Source: an uncultured Actinomyces sp.
Lineage (GTDB): Bacteria > Actinomycetota > Actinomycetes > Actinomycetales > Actinomycetaceae
Reading direction: 5' to 3'
Assembly (NCBI GenBank): GCA_938041695.1
Contig: CALISI010000009.1
Span: forward strand, 1 to 60,012
DNA: 60,012 bases
Below, one piece after another: positions 52,901 to 60,012 of the stretch. Both the position numbers and the translations under genes were made by a program. Every line of letters starts with the position of its first letter. Position 1 is the first letter of the stretch. The notes under the pieces are model-generated. The model searched no databases. It was not told the origin of the DNA and saw only the letters and a program-made list of their open reading frames with translations.

Positions 52901-54124
52901 ACGCCCGAACCCTTCGTGGTCGTCGGTCCCTCGCAGGCCGTGGGCCTCACCCGCGAATCGCTCATCGTGTCCGTGGGATTTGCGAAGACGCCGCACGGGC
53001 GCGTCATCCACGACTTCGGTGTCCTGTCCGCCGAGAGCGGCGCAGACACCCTGGCCGAGATCCTGCGCGCGGTGCGCGGCGACCTGACGCTCGTCTGCTC
53101 GCTTCACAGCGAGGAGATCGACCGCGACCGCCTGGGGCACGCGGGCTCGCGGATGCTCGTCGACCTCATCGAGATCGCCGAGGGGCACGCCGGGGAAGGA
53201 ATGGACGCGTGGCCGGTCCTGGCCGGCGAGCCGGACCGTCTGCTCGTCGACCTCGCCGAGCACCTGTACTCGCGTGGCCTCGAGGTCGTCGCCAACGTTG
53301 GTATCCCCGGCGGCATGCGCATCCCCCTGGCCATCGGGCACCCGGACTCCCCGGGACGCCTGCTGCTCGCCGTCCTCACCGACGACGAGGAGTATTTGGC
53401 CGAGCCCAGCCAGCGCGTGCGCGACCGCGCCCGTCCCCGCTGGCTCGAAGCCCAGGGTTGGGCCGTCTACACCGCCCTGTCGATGGCGCTGTTCATCGAC
53501 CCCGAGAAGGAAGCCTCGGCGATCGTGGATAGCGTCCTCGACGCCCTCGAGAAGCTGCATGCCACCCAGGATGAGCCCGTCGTGGCCATTCCTGAGCGCG
53601 TCGTCGACGACGAGGCCGCGGAAGAACGCGTCGAAGAGGCATCCTCGGCTGAGCCCACGTCGGGTTCGGAGGAATCGGAGGACGGCTCCGAGGAACCCGT
53701 GGCCCCGCGCATGCCAATGCTGGATGACGGCCTCGACGAGGAATCCAAGCGTCGCAAGAAGGCCGACGAGGACACGACCGGCATGCTGCTGGCCATCAAG
53801 CGTAAGGAGCGCGCTTCCGAGGAGAATCGCGGGCCCCGCCCGGCGATCGCCAAGGGGCTGCCTCTGGCCGCCTACTCCGACGACCAGCTCGACGAGATGG
53901 CCGCCTGGGTACGCTCCGACGGGGTGGAGCGCACCGACCTGGAGACCGCCGAAGAGCTGCGCGAGGCCCTGGGCATCACGCGCCGTGGTTTCCAGTCCGA
54001 CGCGGTCCTCGGCAACGTCGTGCGCCGCACGAAGCCTGCGGCCGCGCGGGAGGCAGGCGAGTCCTCGGCCTCCGAGGATGCCCAGGCGGAGTCCTCTGAT
54101 TCTGAGGGCAGCACCGATGAATGA
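49913..54124 (+). CDS. Large helicase/nuclease-like protein with altered active sites
   Basis: A 1403-residue soluble protein. Its order of parts resembles large SF1 (Upf1/Dna2-like) helicases with a C-terminal MTES_1575-type restriction-endonuclease fold. PVQQDAVEAASEGHSVFVDI (278-297) matches a Q-motif plus Walker A region, but the P-loop itself reads IPAHSDDAS (297-305) with no GKT/GKS. The Walker B-like segment reads DLVVLDGADG (830-839) where DEAS is expected, and VVIDDLAAAS replaces the GDxxQ motif. The nuclease-like part has GGMRIPLAIG (P1138 for the usual Asp) and AVLTDDEEY (L1155 for Glu). The acidic C-terminal ~190 residues are disordered. It overlaps a small gene. Helicase or nuclease activity is unlikely as read. 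Confidence 0.75.
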   Translation: MVPSIFSRRSAPEPEATLASSTSTHPTTLVGTAREAWRSRLDRDIAADSASLPTLSLSGAHPGGLAQLYTEHPVRLSLLIREPIALGRALDRARALIARSEQRASAHGTGPIHLGIGTATWGSGMDTITVPALLRPVRLVRRDDDVLIALGRGAILAPELADALRAHGVDADGETVLATASGTHGFSSSQAMNAMRELCSALPRFDIRDELVIGLFCHPATALAASLSEDVMVLEDSQVIRALAGDQDARNDLIAQAHEPNRADRDPWAEKGVGDLIPVQQDAVEAASEGHSVFVDIPAHSDDASVVAAILADAAATGRSVLHVSTSPSRSIAAYSRLSDLGLADIVANIDGYSDARRTLAARVSSAMEDTAPVVDQESVDAMRARLRQVRAALSSYAIALHEPYGRFGVCAADALRALTDLTSGENAPTTRVRLSEDTLYAIAVDQGESARALLREALASGTLSGGSSSAWGNAVLTSDEQASDVLLRVDRLSKTLPELRVHIASVAGEAGIKPAGTLAQWDRQLAMFDGIADVLDVFQPRVFERSAADMVIATAPKQWRKDHDISMSRSERNRLVKQAQDLVRPGVHVPDLHRALIRVQERRDAWCAVCGEDSWPILPAKIGEISALTDAVRDDLDAIAPVFVAEEPDLVGTHLQRLTTLIERWASDTLAAREVPARLAMRERLAARGLDKLAQDLADRHVEDSAIDTELDLAWWASLLRAMLAAQPALGGVDPGALEDLAREGRELDEEQVASLIPQAITGVRRIRTNVLAARPSQYEELRELLADGKAPSDLDLLVTYPLVRHLLPVLMTVPSMVPTLAPTGRTVDLVVLDGADGLPLAELAPIIARGHQLVVIDDLAAASEGGATRELVGVLPVLHVEPGPRRLNDQVALLLARYGYEHAGIPVPWTASNAPVSARWVEATGMPAPGAHAIESTAAEVRAVVDAVIEHAVESPERSLAVVALSDRHAVRIRDALETVRAEEPGLASFFDPATPEPFVVVGPSQAVGLTRESLIVSVGFAKTPHGRVIHDFGVLSAESGADTLAEILRAVRGDLTLVCSLHSEEIDRDRLGHAGSRMLVDLIEIAEGHAGEGMDAWPVLAGEPDRLLVDLAEHLYSRGLEVVANVGIPGGMRIPLAIGHPDSPGRLLLAVLTDDEEYLAEPSQRVRDRARPRWLEAQGWAVYTALSMALFIDPEKEASAIVDSVLDALEKLHATQDEPVVAIPERVVDDEAAEERVEEASSAEPTSGSEESEDGSEEPVAPRMPMLDDGLDEESKRRKKADEDTTGMLLAIKRKERASEENRGPRPAIAKGLPLAAYSDDQLDEMAAWVRSDGVERTDLETAEELREALGITRRGFQSDAVLGNVVRRTKPAAAREAGESSASEDAQAESSDSEGSTDE

Positions 54125-54338
54125 GGCGGCGCCGCGTAAGCGTCGCCGCGTCGCGCGCTACGTGTCTGACGTGGACCGCCACCTCATCGAGGAGGGGCTG
54201 CCGCCCTCCTGGGAAGACCGTGTGCGCCCCGAAGACACGCGGCCCGGATCGATGGCCGACGCCCCCGACCGTGGGGACGGCGCGAACGACGCGCGTCTCC
54301 TAGAGAACGTGCCGCCGCATTCCCAGGCGCGGGCGTAG
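54117..54338 (+). CDS. Small basic/acidic protein coupled to the helicase-like gene
   Basis: A 73-residue protein, too short for easy family assignment. The ATG at 54117 overlaps the preceding stop by eight bases (ATGAATGA arrangement), so it is translationally coupled. It begins with a basic run (PRKRRRVARYVSDVDRHLIE) and continues acidic and hydrophilic (GLPPSWEDRVRPEDTRPGS), with no membrane segment. The coupling suggests it works with the large protein. I do not recognise a named family. Confidence 0.75.
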   Translation: MNEAAPRKRRRVARYVSDVDRHLIEEGLPPSWEDRVRPEDTRPGSMADAPDRGDGANDARLLENVPPHSQARA

Positions 54339-54402
54339 GGGCTGACGTAAGCGCGAGTTTTCTTTGCTGGAGCGGCGCTTCTCGTGTTGCGGTGAGACAA
54401 CA

Positions 54403-54436
54403 AGCCGGGGCCGATGCGCACGCATCGGCCCCGGCT
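54403..54436. terminator. Hairpin between convergent genes
   Basis: Sixteen-base perfect arms AGCCGGGGCCGATGCG / CGCATCGGCCCCGGCT with a two-base loop. Confidence 0.85.
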
Positions 54437-54452
54437 CGCGAGGAGGAAAGAA

Positions 54453-54848
54453 TCAGGCGCGGTCGCCCTTGGCGAGGGCGTCGCGGATCTCTGTGAGGAG
54501 CTTGACCTCGTCGGAGGCCTCTTCCTCGGCGGTCTCCTCTTCGTCCTTCTTGCGGCGGGCGTTGAGGGCGTTCATGGGCACCACGATGCAGAAGTAGATC
54601 GCGAAAGCCATGAGGAGGAAGTTGATGACGGCGGTGATCAGCAGGCCGAACTTCACGTCGGTACCGTTCAGGGTCAGGATGAAGGCGTCCGAGAAATCGG
54701 GCTTGCCGATGACGGCCGCGATCAGCGGGTTGATGATGCCATCGACCAGGGCGTCGACGATGTTCTTGAAGGCGGCACCGATGATGACACCGACGGCGAG
54801 CTCGACGACGTTGCCGCGAGAGATGAAGTCTTTGAATCCCTTGAGCAT
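54453..54848 (-). CDS. mscL: Large-conductance mechanosensitive channel
   Basis: A 131-residue MscL, the pentameric channel that opens under membrane tension to release solutes during osmotic downshock. The N-terminal MLKGFKDFISRGNVVELAVG and TM1 (VIIGAAFKNIVDALVDGIIN), the loop FSDAFILTLNGTDVKFG, TM2 (LLITAVINFLLMAFAIYF) and a charged C-terminal helix (EVKLLTEIRDALAKG) are all present. GGAGAACCC precedes the ATG at 54848. The longer open frame upstream is not real. The 289 bp to the next gene show no feature. Confidence 0.97.
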   Translation of the reverse strand: MLKGFKDFISRGNVVELAVGVIIGAAFKNIVDALVDGIINPLIAAVIGKPDFSDAFILTLNGTDVKFGLLITAVINFLLMAFAIYFCIVVPMNALNARRKKDEEETAEEEASDEVKLLTEIRDALAKGDRA

Positions 54849-55137
54849 GGGTTCTCCTGTAGTGAAGGGGGTCGGCTGAGCCGACAAGTCTGAATCGCCG
54901 ATGTATCTCGGCGTGGCGGTCTGTTGCCGCCGGGGCGTGCGCGTGTTTGGCGCACGTTTACCGTCGAAAACACTAGTGGGGACTTTCGTCTTATGGACAG
55001 TGCTTAGAGGGTAATGTTCGTCGCACTTTTGTAATTCGGTCAGCGATCTGCGATTTTCTGCCGAAAACTCAGTCGTGAGAGGTATGTGACAAACGATTGT
55101 TAGTGTCGCAAAAGACAGTAAACACAGGGAAAAGGCG

Positions 55138-55827
55138 CTATTGAACGTCAGTGGTAAACGTGCGTGTCGGCGTAATGATCGCATTGATCGGAACGTCGTG
55201 TGCCTCCGTGGGAATTTCTCCGGGGTCGAGCACTTCGTCGTCGAAAATCACTGCGACCACCGGCACGCCGGGGCGGCGGTGGGTCAACGCGCGATCGTAC
55301 CAGCCGCCGCCCTGCCCGAGGCGCGCTCCGTCCGCGGATGCAGCCAACGCCGGAATGACAATCAGATCCGACGCTGTGAGCGACTCCGCCCCCATTGCCT
55401 CACCGCACGGCTGGGCGGGAGGTCGTCCGAGCGTCACCAACGCCTGCCCCGCCTCCCACAGGCCCCAGCGGGGGGAGTGGTAGGGGGCACCGGCCTCGTC
55501 GAGGAGGACGGGCAGGAGTGCGCGGGGGAACAGCTCGAGCGCGAGGGACATGTCGGGCTCTAGGGGGGTGGAGACGAAGAGCGCGGGCAGTATGACGCCG
55601 CCCATCGACGAGGCCAGAGCGCGAACCTGGCGCGCGATCCCTTCCGCTTCAGCGCGGTTGCGCACAGGAACGGGGGAGGCGATAGGTTCCGCGCAGAGTG
55701 GGGACTTGGGTGGGGTGGGCGCAGTTATTGCGGGGGTGGCGGTGAGGGATCCGAGGGTGTGGGCCTCAGCATGACGGGCGCGGCGCCTGCTTCGCACCTC
55801 CGCGCGGAGAGTTGTTTTTGTGGTCAT
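55138..55827 (-). CDS. 5-formyltetrahydrofolate cyclo-ligase
   Basis: A 229-residue enzyme that returns 5-formyl-THF to 5,10-methenyl-THF with ATP, keeping the folate pool usable. Signatures are LRAEVRSRRRAR at the N-terminus, and LIVIPALAASADGARLGQGG running into GWYDRAL, the GxGGG(Y/W)YDR ATP/folate site. The ATG at 55827 follows AAGGGAG. It is divergent from galU across 40 bp, as in other actinobacteria. A Pro/Thr-rich stretch (about 30-45) is an insertion of low complexity. Confidence 0.93.
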   Translation of the reverse strand: MTTKTTLRAEVRSRRRARHAEAHTLGSLTATPAITAPTPPKSPLCAEPIASPVPVRNRAEAEGIARQVRALASSMGGVILPALFVSTPLEPDMSLALELFPRALLPVLLDEAGAPYHSPRWGLWEAGQALVTLGRPPAQPCGEAMGAESLTASDLIVIPALAASADGARLGQGGGWYDRALTHRRPGVPVVAVIFDDEVLDPGEIPTEAHDVPINAIITPTRTFTTDVQ

Positions 55828-55867
55828 CGTCTCCCTTTCGGCCCGTTTCTTCGCTACGCTGTGAAGT

Positions 55868-56791
55868 ATGTCAGATAAAAACCAGGCAGTAGTGCACGCC
55901 GTCGTTCCCTCGGCCGGTCGAGGAACCCGCTTCCTGCCCATCACGAAGTCCGTGCCCAAGGAAATGCTGCCCGTCGTCGACCGTCCCTCGATCGAGTACA
56001 TCGTGCGCGAGGCCACGGATGCCGGCATCGAAGACATCCTCTTCGTGACCCGCGCCGGCAAGCAGTCGATCGAAGACTACTTCGACGCTGAACCTGGCCT
56101 CGAGGCCGACCTCGAGAAGGCTGGCAAGGAAAAGGCGCTCGAGTACGTCAACGAGTACAAGAAGTACGCGCGCGTGCACTCCGTGCGCCAGGGGCACCCC
56201 CTGGGCCTCGGCCACGCGATCCTGCAGGCCAAGTCCCACGTGGGCAACGCCCCCTGCGCCGTCCTGCTGCCCGACGACCTCATGGAACCCGGCTCGCAGC
56301 TGCTGCGCAAGATGATCCAGGTGCGCGCCGCCCTGGGCGGCACCGTCGTTGCCCTGCTGAAGGTCACCCCCGAGCAGGCCACCGCCTACGCCTCGACCGC
56401 CGTCGAGGTCCTGCCGATCCCCGAGGGCGTCGACCTCGAAGAAGGCCAGCTCATGCGCATCACCGACGTCACCGAGAAGCCCCCGCTCGAAGAGGTCAAG
56501 TCCGAGTACGCGGTCGTCGGCCGCTACCTGCTCGACCCGGCTGTGTTCACGGCCCTCGAAACCATTGAACCGGGTGCCGGCGGTGAGTATCAGCTCACAG
56601 ATGGGTACGCGCGCATGATCGACCTCCCCGAAGAAGAGGGCGGAGGGTTGTACGGTGTAGTCATCGACGAGCGACGCTTCGACACCGGGGACAAACTCGG
56701 CTACCTCGAAGCTAACGTCACGCTCGCCCTTGAGGACCCGGTGCTTGGAGCGGAACTCAAGGAGTTCCTGCGCTCCAAGCTCGAGGACTAA
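55868..56791 (+). CDS. galU: UTP-glucose-1-phosphate uridylyltransferase
   Basis: A 307-residue nucleotidyltransferase making UDP-glucose for cell-envelope glycans. Signatures are PSAGRGTRFLPITKSVPKEM (nucleotide loop), EYIVREATDAGIEDILFVT, GHPLGLGHAI, LLPDDLM (Asp metal site), and GGEYQLTDG. Length typical. It lies five bases before the moeA-like gene, with which it is surely co-transcribed. Confidence 0.97.
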   Translation: MSDKNQAVVHAVVPSAGRGTRFLPITKSVPKEMLPVVDRPSIEYIVREATDAGIEDILFVTRAGKQSIEDYFDAEPGLEADLEKAGKEKALEYVNEYKKYARVHSVRQGHPLGLGHAILQAKSHVGNAPCAVLLPDDLMEPGSQLLRKMIQVRAALGGTVVALLKVTPEQATAYASTAVEVLPIPEGVDLEEGQLMRITDVTEKPPLEEVKSEYAVVGRYLLDPAVFTALETIEPGAGGEYQLTDGYARMIDLPEEEGGGLYGVVIDERRFDTGDKLGYLEANVTLALEDPVLGAELKEFLRSKLED

Positions 56792-56796
56792 CAACT

Positions 56797-58023
56797 ATGC
56801 GAAGCGTTGCCGACTTCTACCAGGACTGCATGGCCGTTGCCCACGCGCTACCGCCGCTCGACGTTCAGCTCGCTGACGCGGTCAGCTGCGTGCTCGCAGA
56901 GGATGTGCAGGCCCCCTTCAACTTCCCGGTCGCCGACCTGTCGGCGTGCGACGGATACGCCGTTCGCATCCGCGACTGTGAGGGAGCCACCCTGGAGTCG
57001 CCGGTGACGCTTCCCGTCACCGAGGAGATCCGCGCCGGAGCGGTCGACCCGGTCGCCCTCGTGCCCGGCACCGCGATCCGCATCGCGTCCGGCGCGCCCA
57101 TGCCCTCGGGTGCCGAGGCCGTCGTCTCCCTCGAGTTCACGGACCACGGCATCGCCCAGGTCGCCCTGCGTACCGCCCCAGCCAATGGCGAGAACATTCG
57201 CCGCCGCGCGGAGGACGTTGCGCAGGGTGACACGGTGCTGCGCTCCGGCACACGTATCGGTGCCCGCCAGATGGCCCTCCTCGCCGGCGTGGGCCGCGAC
57301 CGCGTGCTGGTCCACCCGCGCCCGCGCGTCGTCATCATCTCGATCGGTGACGAGATCGTCGAGCCCGGTGGCGAGGCCCGCCCCGGCACGGTCTTTGATG
57401 CGAACGGTCATGCCCTGTCGACGGCCGTTGCTGATGCCGGCGCACAGACCTTCCGCGTCGCCGCTGTCCCGGATGAGCGCGCTCGCCTGCGCGAGACCAT
57501 CGAGGATCAGCTGGTGCGCGCGGACCTGATCCTGACGACGGGTGGCATTTCCTACGGCAGTGGCGATACCGTGCGCGAGGTCCTCGGTGCGCTTGGCACC
57601 GTCCGCTTCGACAATGTCGCCGCCTGGCCCGGCCATATTATGGGTGTGGGCACCGTCGGCGCCGAGGACGGCCAGCCCGGCACTCCCATCGTCTGTCTGC
57701 CGGGTGACCCCGTCTCCGCCCAGGTCTGCTTCGAGGTGTTCGTCCGCCCCGCGCTGCGCCACATGCAGGGCTGGACCGCCGTCAACCGTCCCGTCGTGCG
57801 CGCCGCCATCGATCGCTCCTGGTACTCCCCGCGAGGCCGCCGCGAGTTCGTGCGCGTGCGCCTGACCGGCTCCCCCCGCTCCGGCTATAACGCCGCTGTC
57901 ATGGGCACCCCGGCCTCGTTGCTGCTGTCCGCGCTCGCGGACTCCAACGCTCTCGCGGTCGTCCCCGAGGACGTGACGACGGTGCACGCGGGCGACCGCC
58001 TGCAGTGCCTGGTCCTCGAATGA
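56797..58023 (+). CDS. Molybdopterin molybdotransferase (MoeA/Glp family)
   Basis: A 408-residue MoeA-type protein. It has the N-terminal linker region (PPLDVQLADAVSCVLAEDV, SACDGYAVR), the central MPT-binding domain (VVIISIGDEIVEPGGEARPG, DANGHAL, TTGGISYGSGD, LPGDPVSAQVCFEVFV) and the C-terminal MoeA_C barrel. The reaction would insert molybdenum into molybdopterin; however, in galU-linked operons of actinobacteria this paralog is also called Glp and has been tied to cell division rather than Mo cofactor synthesis. I saw no other moa/mob genes here. It overlaps the next gene (ATGA). Confidence 0.92.
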   Translation: MRSVADFYQDCMAVAHALPPLDVQLADAVSCVLAEDVQAPFNFPVADLSACDGYAVRIRDCEGATLESPVTLPVTEEIRAGAVDPVALVPGTAIRIASGAPMPSGAEAVVSLEFTDHGIAQVALRTAPANGENIRRRAEDVAQGDTVLRSGTRIGARQMALLAGVGRDRVLVHPRPRVVIISIGDEIVEPGGEARPGTVFDANGHALSTAVADAGAQTFRVAAVPDERARLRETIEDQLVRADLILTTGGISYGSGDTVREVLGALGTVRFDNVAAWPGHIMGVGTVGAEDGQPGTPIVCLPGDPVSAQVCFEVFVRPALRHMQGWTAVNRPVVRAAIDRSWYSPRGRREFVRVRLTGSPRSGYNAAVMGTPASLLLSALADSNALAVVPEDVTTVHAGDRLQCLVLE

Positions 58024-58718
58024 GGTGTTTTTTCCGCCGCCGCACGTGCGTGTGGGGGCGCGATATTGAGATGCTCACGCTGCGCGTGGCCGACCCTGTC
58101 GGCCGCGGCTTCCTGCGTGGCGGCACCGAGTCGAATCCCAGGCCGCGTGAACTCGTCATACGTCCTGTTCGTGGCGAGGAGCACCGCGCCCTCGATACCG
58201 TGCGCCGCACCGATGGGCACTGGTTGCGGCCGTGGGAGGCGACCCTGCCCCCGGATACCCTCGAGCATATCCCGACGTTCTCGCAGTACGTGCATCGCGC
58301 CGACCGCGATCAGCGCGTCGGCAATGCGCTGATTTTCGGCGTGCAGATCGACGGCCGCTACGTGGGGCAGTTCTCGATCTCGAACGTCCACTGGGGGGCC
58401 ATGTCCTCGGGCATGCTCGGCTACTGGATCGTCTCGGAGTGGGCTGGGCGAGGCCTGGGTTCCCTCGTCGCGGCGCTCGTCCTCGACCTTGTCGTCGGTG
58501 AACTTGGCCTGCACCGCGTCGAGGTCTGCGTGCGGCCCGAGAATGAGCGGTCCCTGGGGGTGTGCCGAGGCCTCGGCCTCGTGGAGGAGGGGCTGCGCCC
58601 GCGCTATATGCACATCGGTGGGCAGTGGGCGGACCATATCGCGTTCTTTGTCGACGCCGAGTCCCTGCCCGAGGGCGGGCTCGTGCAGCGGCGGTGGGGG
58701 CGGAGCACGATCGATTGA
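58020..58718 (+). CDS. GNAT acetyltransferase (RimJ/RimL-like)
   Basis: A 232-residue N-acetyltransferase. ATG at 58020 overlaps the moeA-like stop. The GNAT core is visible: ELVIRPVRGEEHRALDTV, QFSISNVHWGAMSSGMLGYWI, the acetyl-CoA loop SEWAGRGLGSLVAALVLDLV and LHRVEVCVRPENERSLGVCR. RimJ/RimL-type enzymes acetylate protein N-termini, often ribosomal; the true target is unknown. Its place after galU and moeA matches the order seen in Mycobacterium (galU, moeA1, rimJ). Confidence 0.92.
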   Translation: MRCFFRRRTCVWGRDIEMLTLRVADPVGRGFLRGGTESNPRPRELVIRPVRGEEHRALDTVRRTDGHWLRPWEATLPPDTLEHIPTFSQYVHRADRDQRVGNALIFGVQIDGRYVGQFSISNVHWGAMSSGMLGYWIVSEWAGRGLGSLVAALVLDLVVGELGLHRVEVCVRPENERSLGVCRGLGLVEEGLRPRYMHIGGQWADHIAFFVDAESLPEGGLVQRRWGRSTID

Positions 58719-58909
58719 CGAGCTCGCCTGCTCGCGGGCTGATGCGCTGGTAGTGAGCGTGTTCGCCGTGTTGGCCTACGCGGTGCGAATGATGCTGGTG
58801 TTACAAGTGTGACATCTGGGGATACTTCTCTTTTTACCGACAGGTTTGAGAGCTCGACACGCGCCCATCGCACAATGCATGGTGCGTCAAACGCCCGTAC
58901 GTTGAGAAG

Positions 58910-59890
58910 GTGGAGATTGGTGGACTCGTCATTGCAGTGATATTAGTCGCGCTCATCGCGACGGTACCGTCGCTCGTTGCACGCAGGACAGCAATCGTTC
59001 AGTCTCGAGAAATTGATCGTTTCTCTCCGAGGCTGCGCATGATCCACACGAATGAGACAGAATTAGACACATGTGACCATGCCGGCGGAACCATCCTGGC
59101 GCGGGGCGCATTGACGAGCGGAGGCAGCATGCACCAGGGCACCACGGGGCGCACGCGTCCCGTCATCGACCGACGCAACAACAAGGCAGTCCGCGACATT
59201 GCCAAGCTGCGCGCCCGCCGCGCCGCACGCATCGCCGCCGAAAATGCCGCCGCACGCCGCCGCATGGTCGTCACAGGCATCTGCGCGCTCGGAACCGTCG
59301 CCCTCGGCATCGTGATCGCCGCGACCTCCATCGCCTGGGCCTGGATTGCCATCCCGGCTGTCGCACTCGTGGCCTCGCTCGGGGCCTCTCGCGTCGCTGC
59401 TGTCCGCTCCCAGCAGGCATCTGAGCGAGAGCTCGAACTGCTCACCAAGCTTCGTGGTGACGTGCGTGGCGCCGGTCGGCCCACCGCTGCGACCCCCGCC
59501 CCCGCTCCCGCCGAGCGCGCCTCTTCATCATCCGACGAAGCTGCGGAGGGCACTGCAGCGTCCGATGCCGCGCCTCAGACCGGATCCGTTCCCTCCCTCG
59601 TCTTCAACGTCGACGTCCCCGAGATCGTCGAGGTCGCCGACACTCCCGCACGCGCCTGGACCGTCGTCCCCGTTCCCGCCCCGACTTACGCGTCGCGCGA
59701 GCGTGTGCGTGGCCGCATCGTCCACGCTGACACCGACCTGCGCGGCATCCCGCGCATCGACGCCGCGGTTCCGGCTCGCCCGATCGCCCAGACCGCACAG
59801 GTGGGCGCCCGCTCCACCGCCGAGGTCGTCGCCGACCAGGCCGTCGCCCTCGACCTGGATGCCGTCCTGGACGCGCGACGTGCCCAATAG
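58910..59890 (+). CDS. Conserved-position membrane protein, unknown function
   Basis: A 326-residue protein starting with GTG at 58910. It has one N-terminal membrane helix (residues 3-24), a basic segment rich in Arg and Ala (about 80-118), then two closely spaced helices (about 118-160), and a Pro/Ala-rich soluble tail that ends in QAVALDLDAVLDARRAQ. This topology and its place after the GNAT gene match the membrane protein (Rv0996-type) that follows rimJ in mycobacteria; homology itself I infer mainly from position. Confidence 0.75.
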   Translation: MEIGGLVIAVILVALIATVPSLVARRTAIVQSREIDRFSPRLRMIHTNETELDTCDHAGGTILARGALTSGGSMHQGTTGRTRPVIDRRNNKAVRDIAKLRARRAARIAAENAAARRRMVVTGICALGTVALGIVIAATSIAWAWIAIPAVALVASLGASRVAAVRSQQASERELELLTKLRGDVRGAGRPTAATPAPAPAERASSSSDEAAEGTAASDAAPQTGSVPSLVFNVDVPEIVEVADTPARAWTVVPVPAPTYASRERVRGRIVHADTDLRGIPRIDAAVPARPIAQTAQVGARSTAEVVADQAVALDLDAVLDARRAQ

Positions 59891-59911
59891 GGGACCTTTC
59901 AGCCGCTGATG

Positions 59912-59943
59912 CCGCGCCGCGGGCCTTCGGGCTCGGGGCGCGG
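59912..59943 (+). terminator. Hairpin near the right edge
   Basis: CCGCGCC / GGCGCGG outer arms with a nested GGGCC-TTCG-GGC hairpin, 22 bp after the stop of the last gene. Confidence 0.6.
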
Positions 59944-59957
59944 TCGTATGCCGGGGC

Positions 59958-59999
59958 TGATGGCGGGGTTGCATACAGGAGGGTTGATGGCGGGGTTGC
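59958..59999 (+). repeat. Direct repeat, 27-bp period
   Basis: TGATGGCGGGGTTGC occurs at 59958-59972 and 59985-59999. The window ends soon after, so more copies may follow. Confidence 0.7.
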
Positions 60000-60012
60000 G
60001 TGCGGGCCCACC

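Noticed and set aside
54849..55184. N-terminal extension of MscL
   Set aside because: MscL proteins begin exactly at MLKGF; the upstream translation is unrelated and lacks a start signal.

Overview
This window is chromosomal DNA from a high-GC actinobacterium. Likely family: Actinomycetaceae, probably a Schaalia/Actinomyces odontolyticus-type organism; the genus is my inference from gene style, not a database match. Supporting signs are a lone GGM-tailed GroEL under a CIRCE operator, a WXG100 protein, an IdeR/DtxR regulator, DUF3027, DUF4032 and LytR_C proteins, and a c-di-AMP (ydaO-type) riboswitch before an NlpC/P60 cell-wall hydrolase. The run mscL / formyl-THF cyclo-ligase / galU / moeA-like / GNAT / membrane protein matches a neighbourhood known from mycobacteria and relatives.

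Layout. 1-12.9 kb: end of class II aldolase, flotillin, a membrane protein, glycerophosphodiester phosphodiesterase, DUF4032 kinase-like protein, a sugar-ABC ATPase, a membrane Ser/Thr kinase, a DsbA-like thiol protein, tRNA-Thr, ung and a LytR_C protein. 12.9-15.7 kb: repeat-rich accessory stretch with two copies of a 103-bp palindromic element, a low-GC patch and a dead IS3-family element. 15.7-28.4 kb: groEL, WXG100 protein, HD-like protein, two-component system, bPH2 pair, DUF2520 protein, panCD and lysS. 28.5-32.2 kb: glycerol module (SorC-type regulator, glpF, glpK). 32.3-34.6 kb: decayed redox cluster (ferredoxin-reductase-like and FAD-oxidoreductase remnants) beside an intact TetR regulator with paired operators. 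34.7-40.1 kb: NYN protein, PspA and two tandem TPM-domain paralogs. 40.3-46.5 kb: cold-shock protein, DUF3027, purine permease, MFS exporter, serC, ideR. 46.7-49.9 kb: riboswitch plus NlpC/P60 hydrolase, universal stress protein, tRNA-Arg, frameshifted EamA transporter. 49.9-60 kb: a 1403-residue helicase/nuclease-like protein with altered active-site motifs and its small partner, mscL, and the galU-moeA-GNAT run.

Themes. Envelope stress and membrane care recur (flotillin, PspA, TPM proteins, MscL, LytR_C, NlpC/P60 under c-di-AMP control). The most unusual signal is non-coding: five intergenic copies of an exactly 103-bp element with 11-bp terminal inverted repeats and near-complete dyad symmetry, two of them near a larger terminator-linked intergenic repeat. 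The second is the large pseudo-helicase/pseudo-nuclease gene at 49.9-54.1 kb. All calls come from reading the sequence and remembered family features; no search was run.
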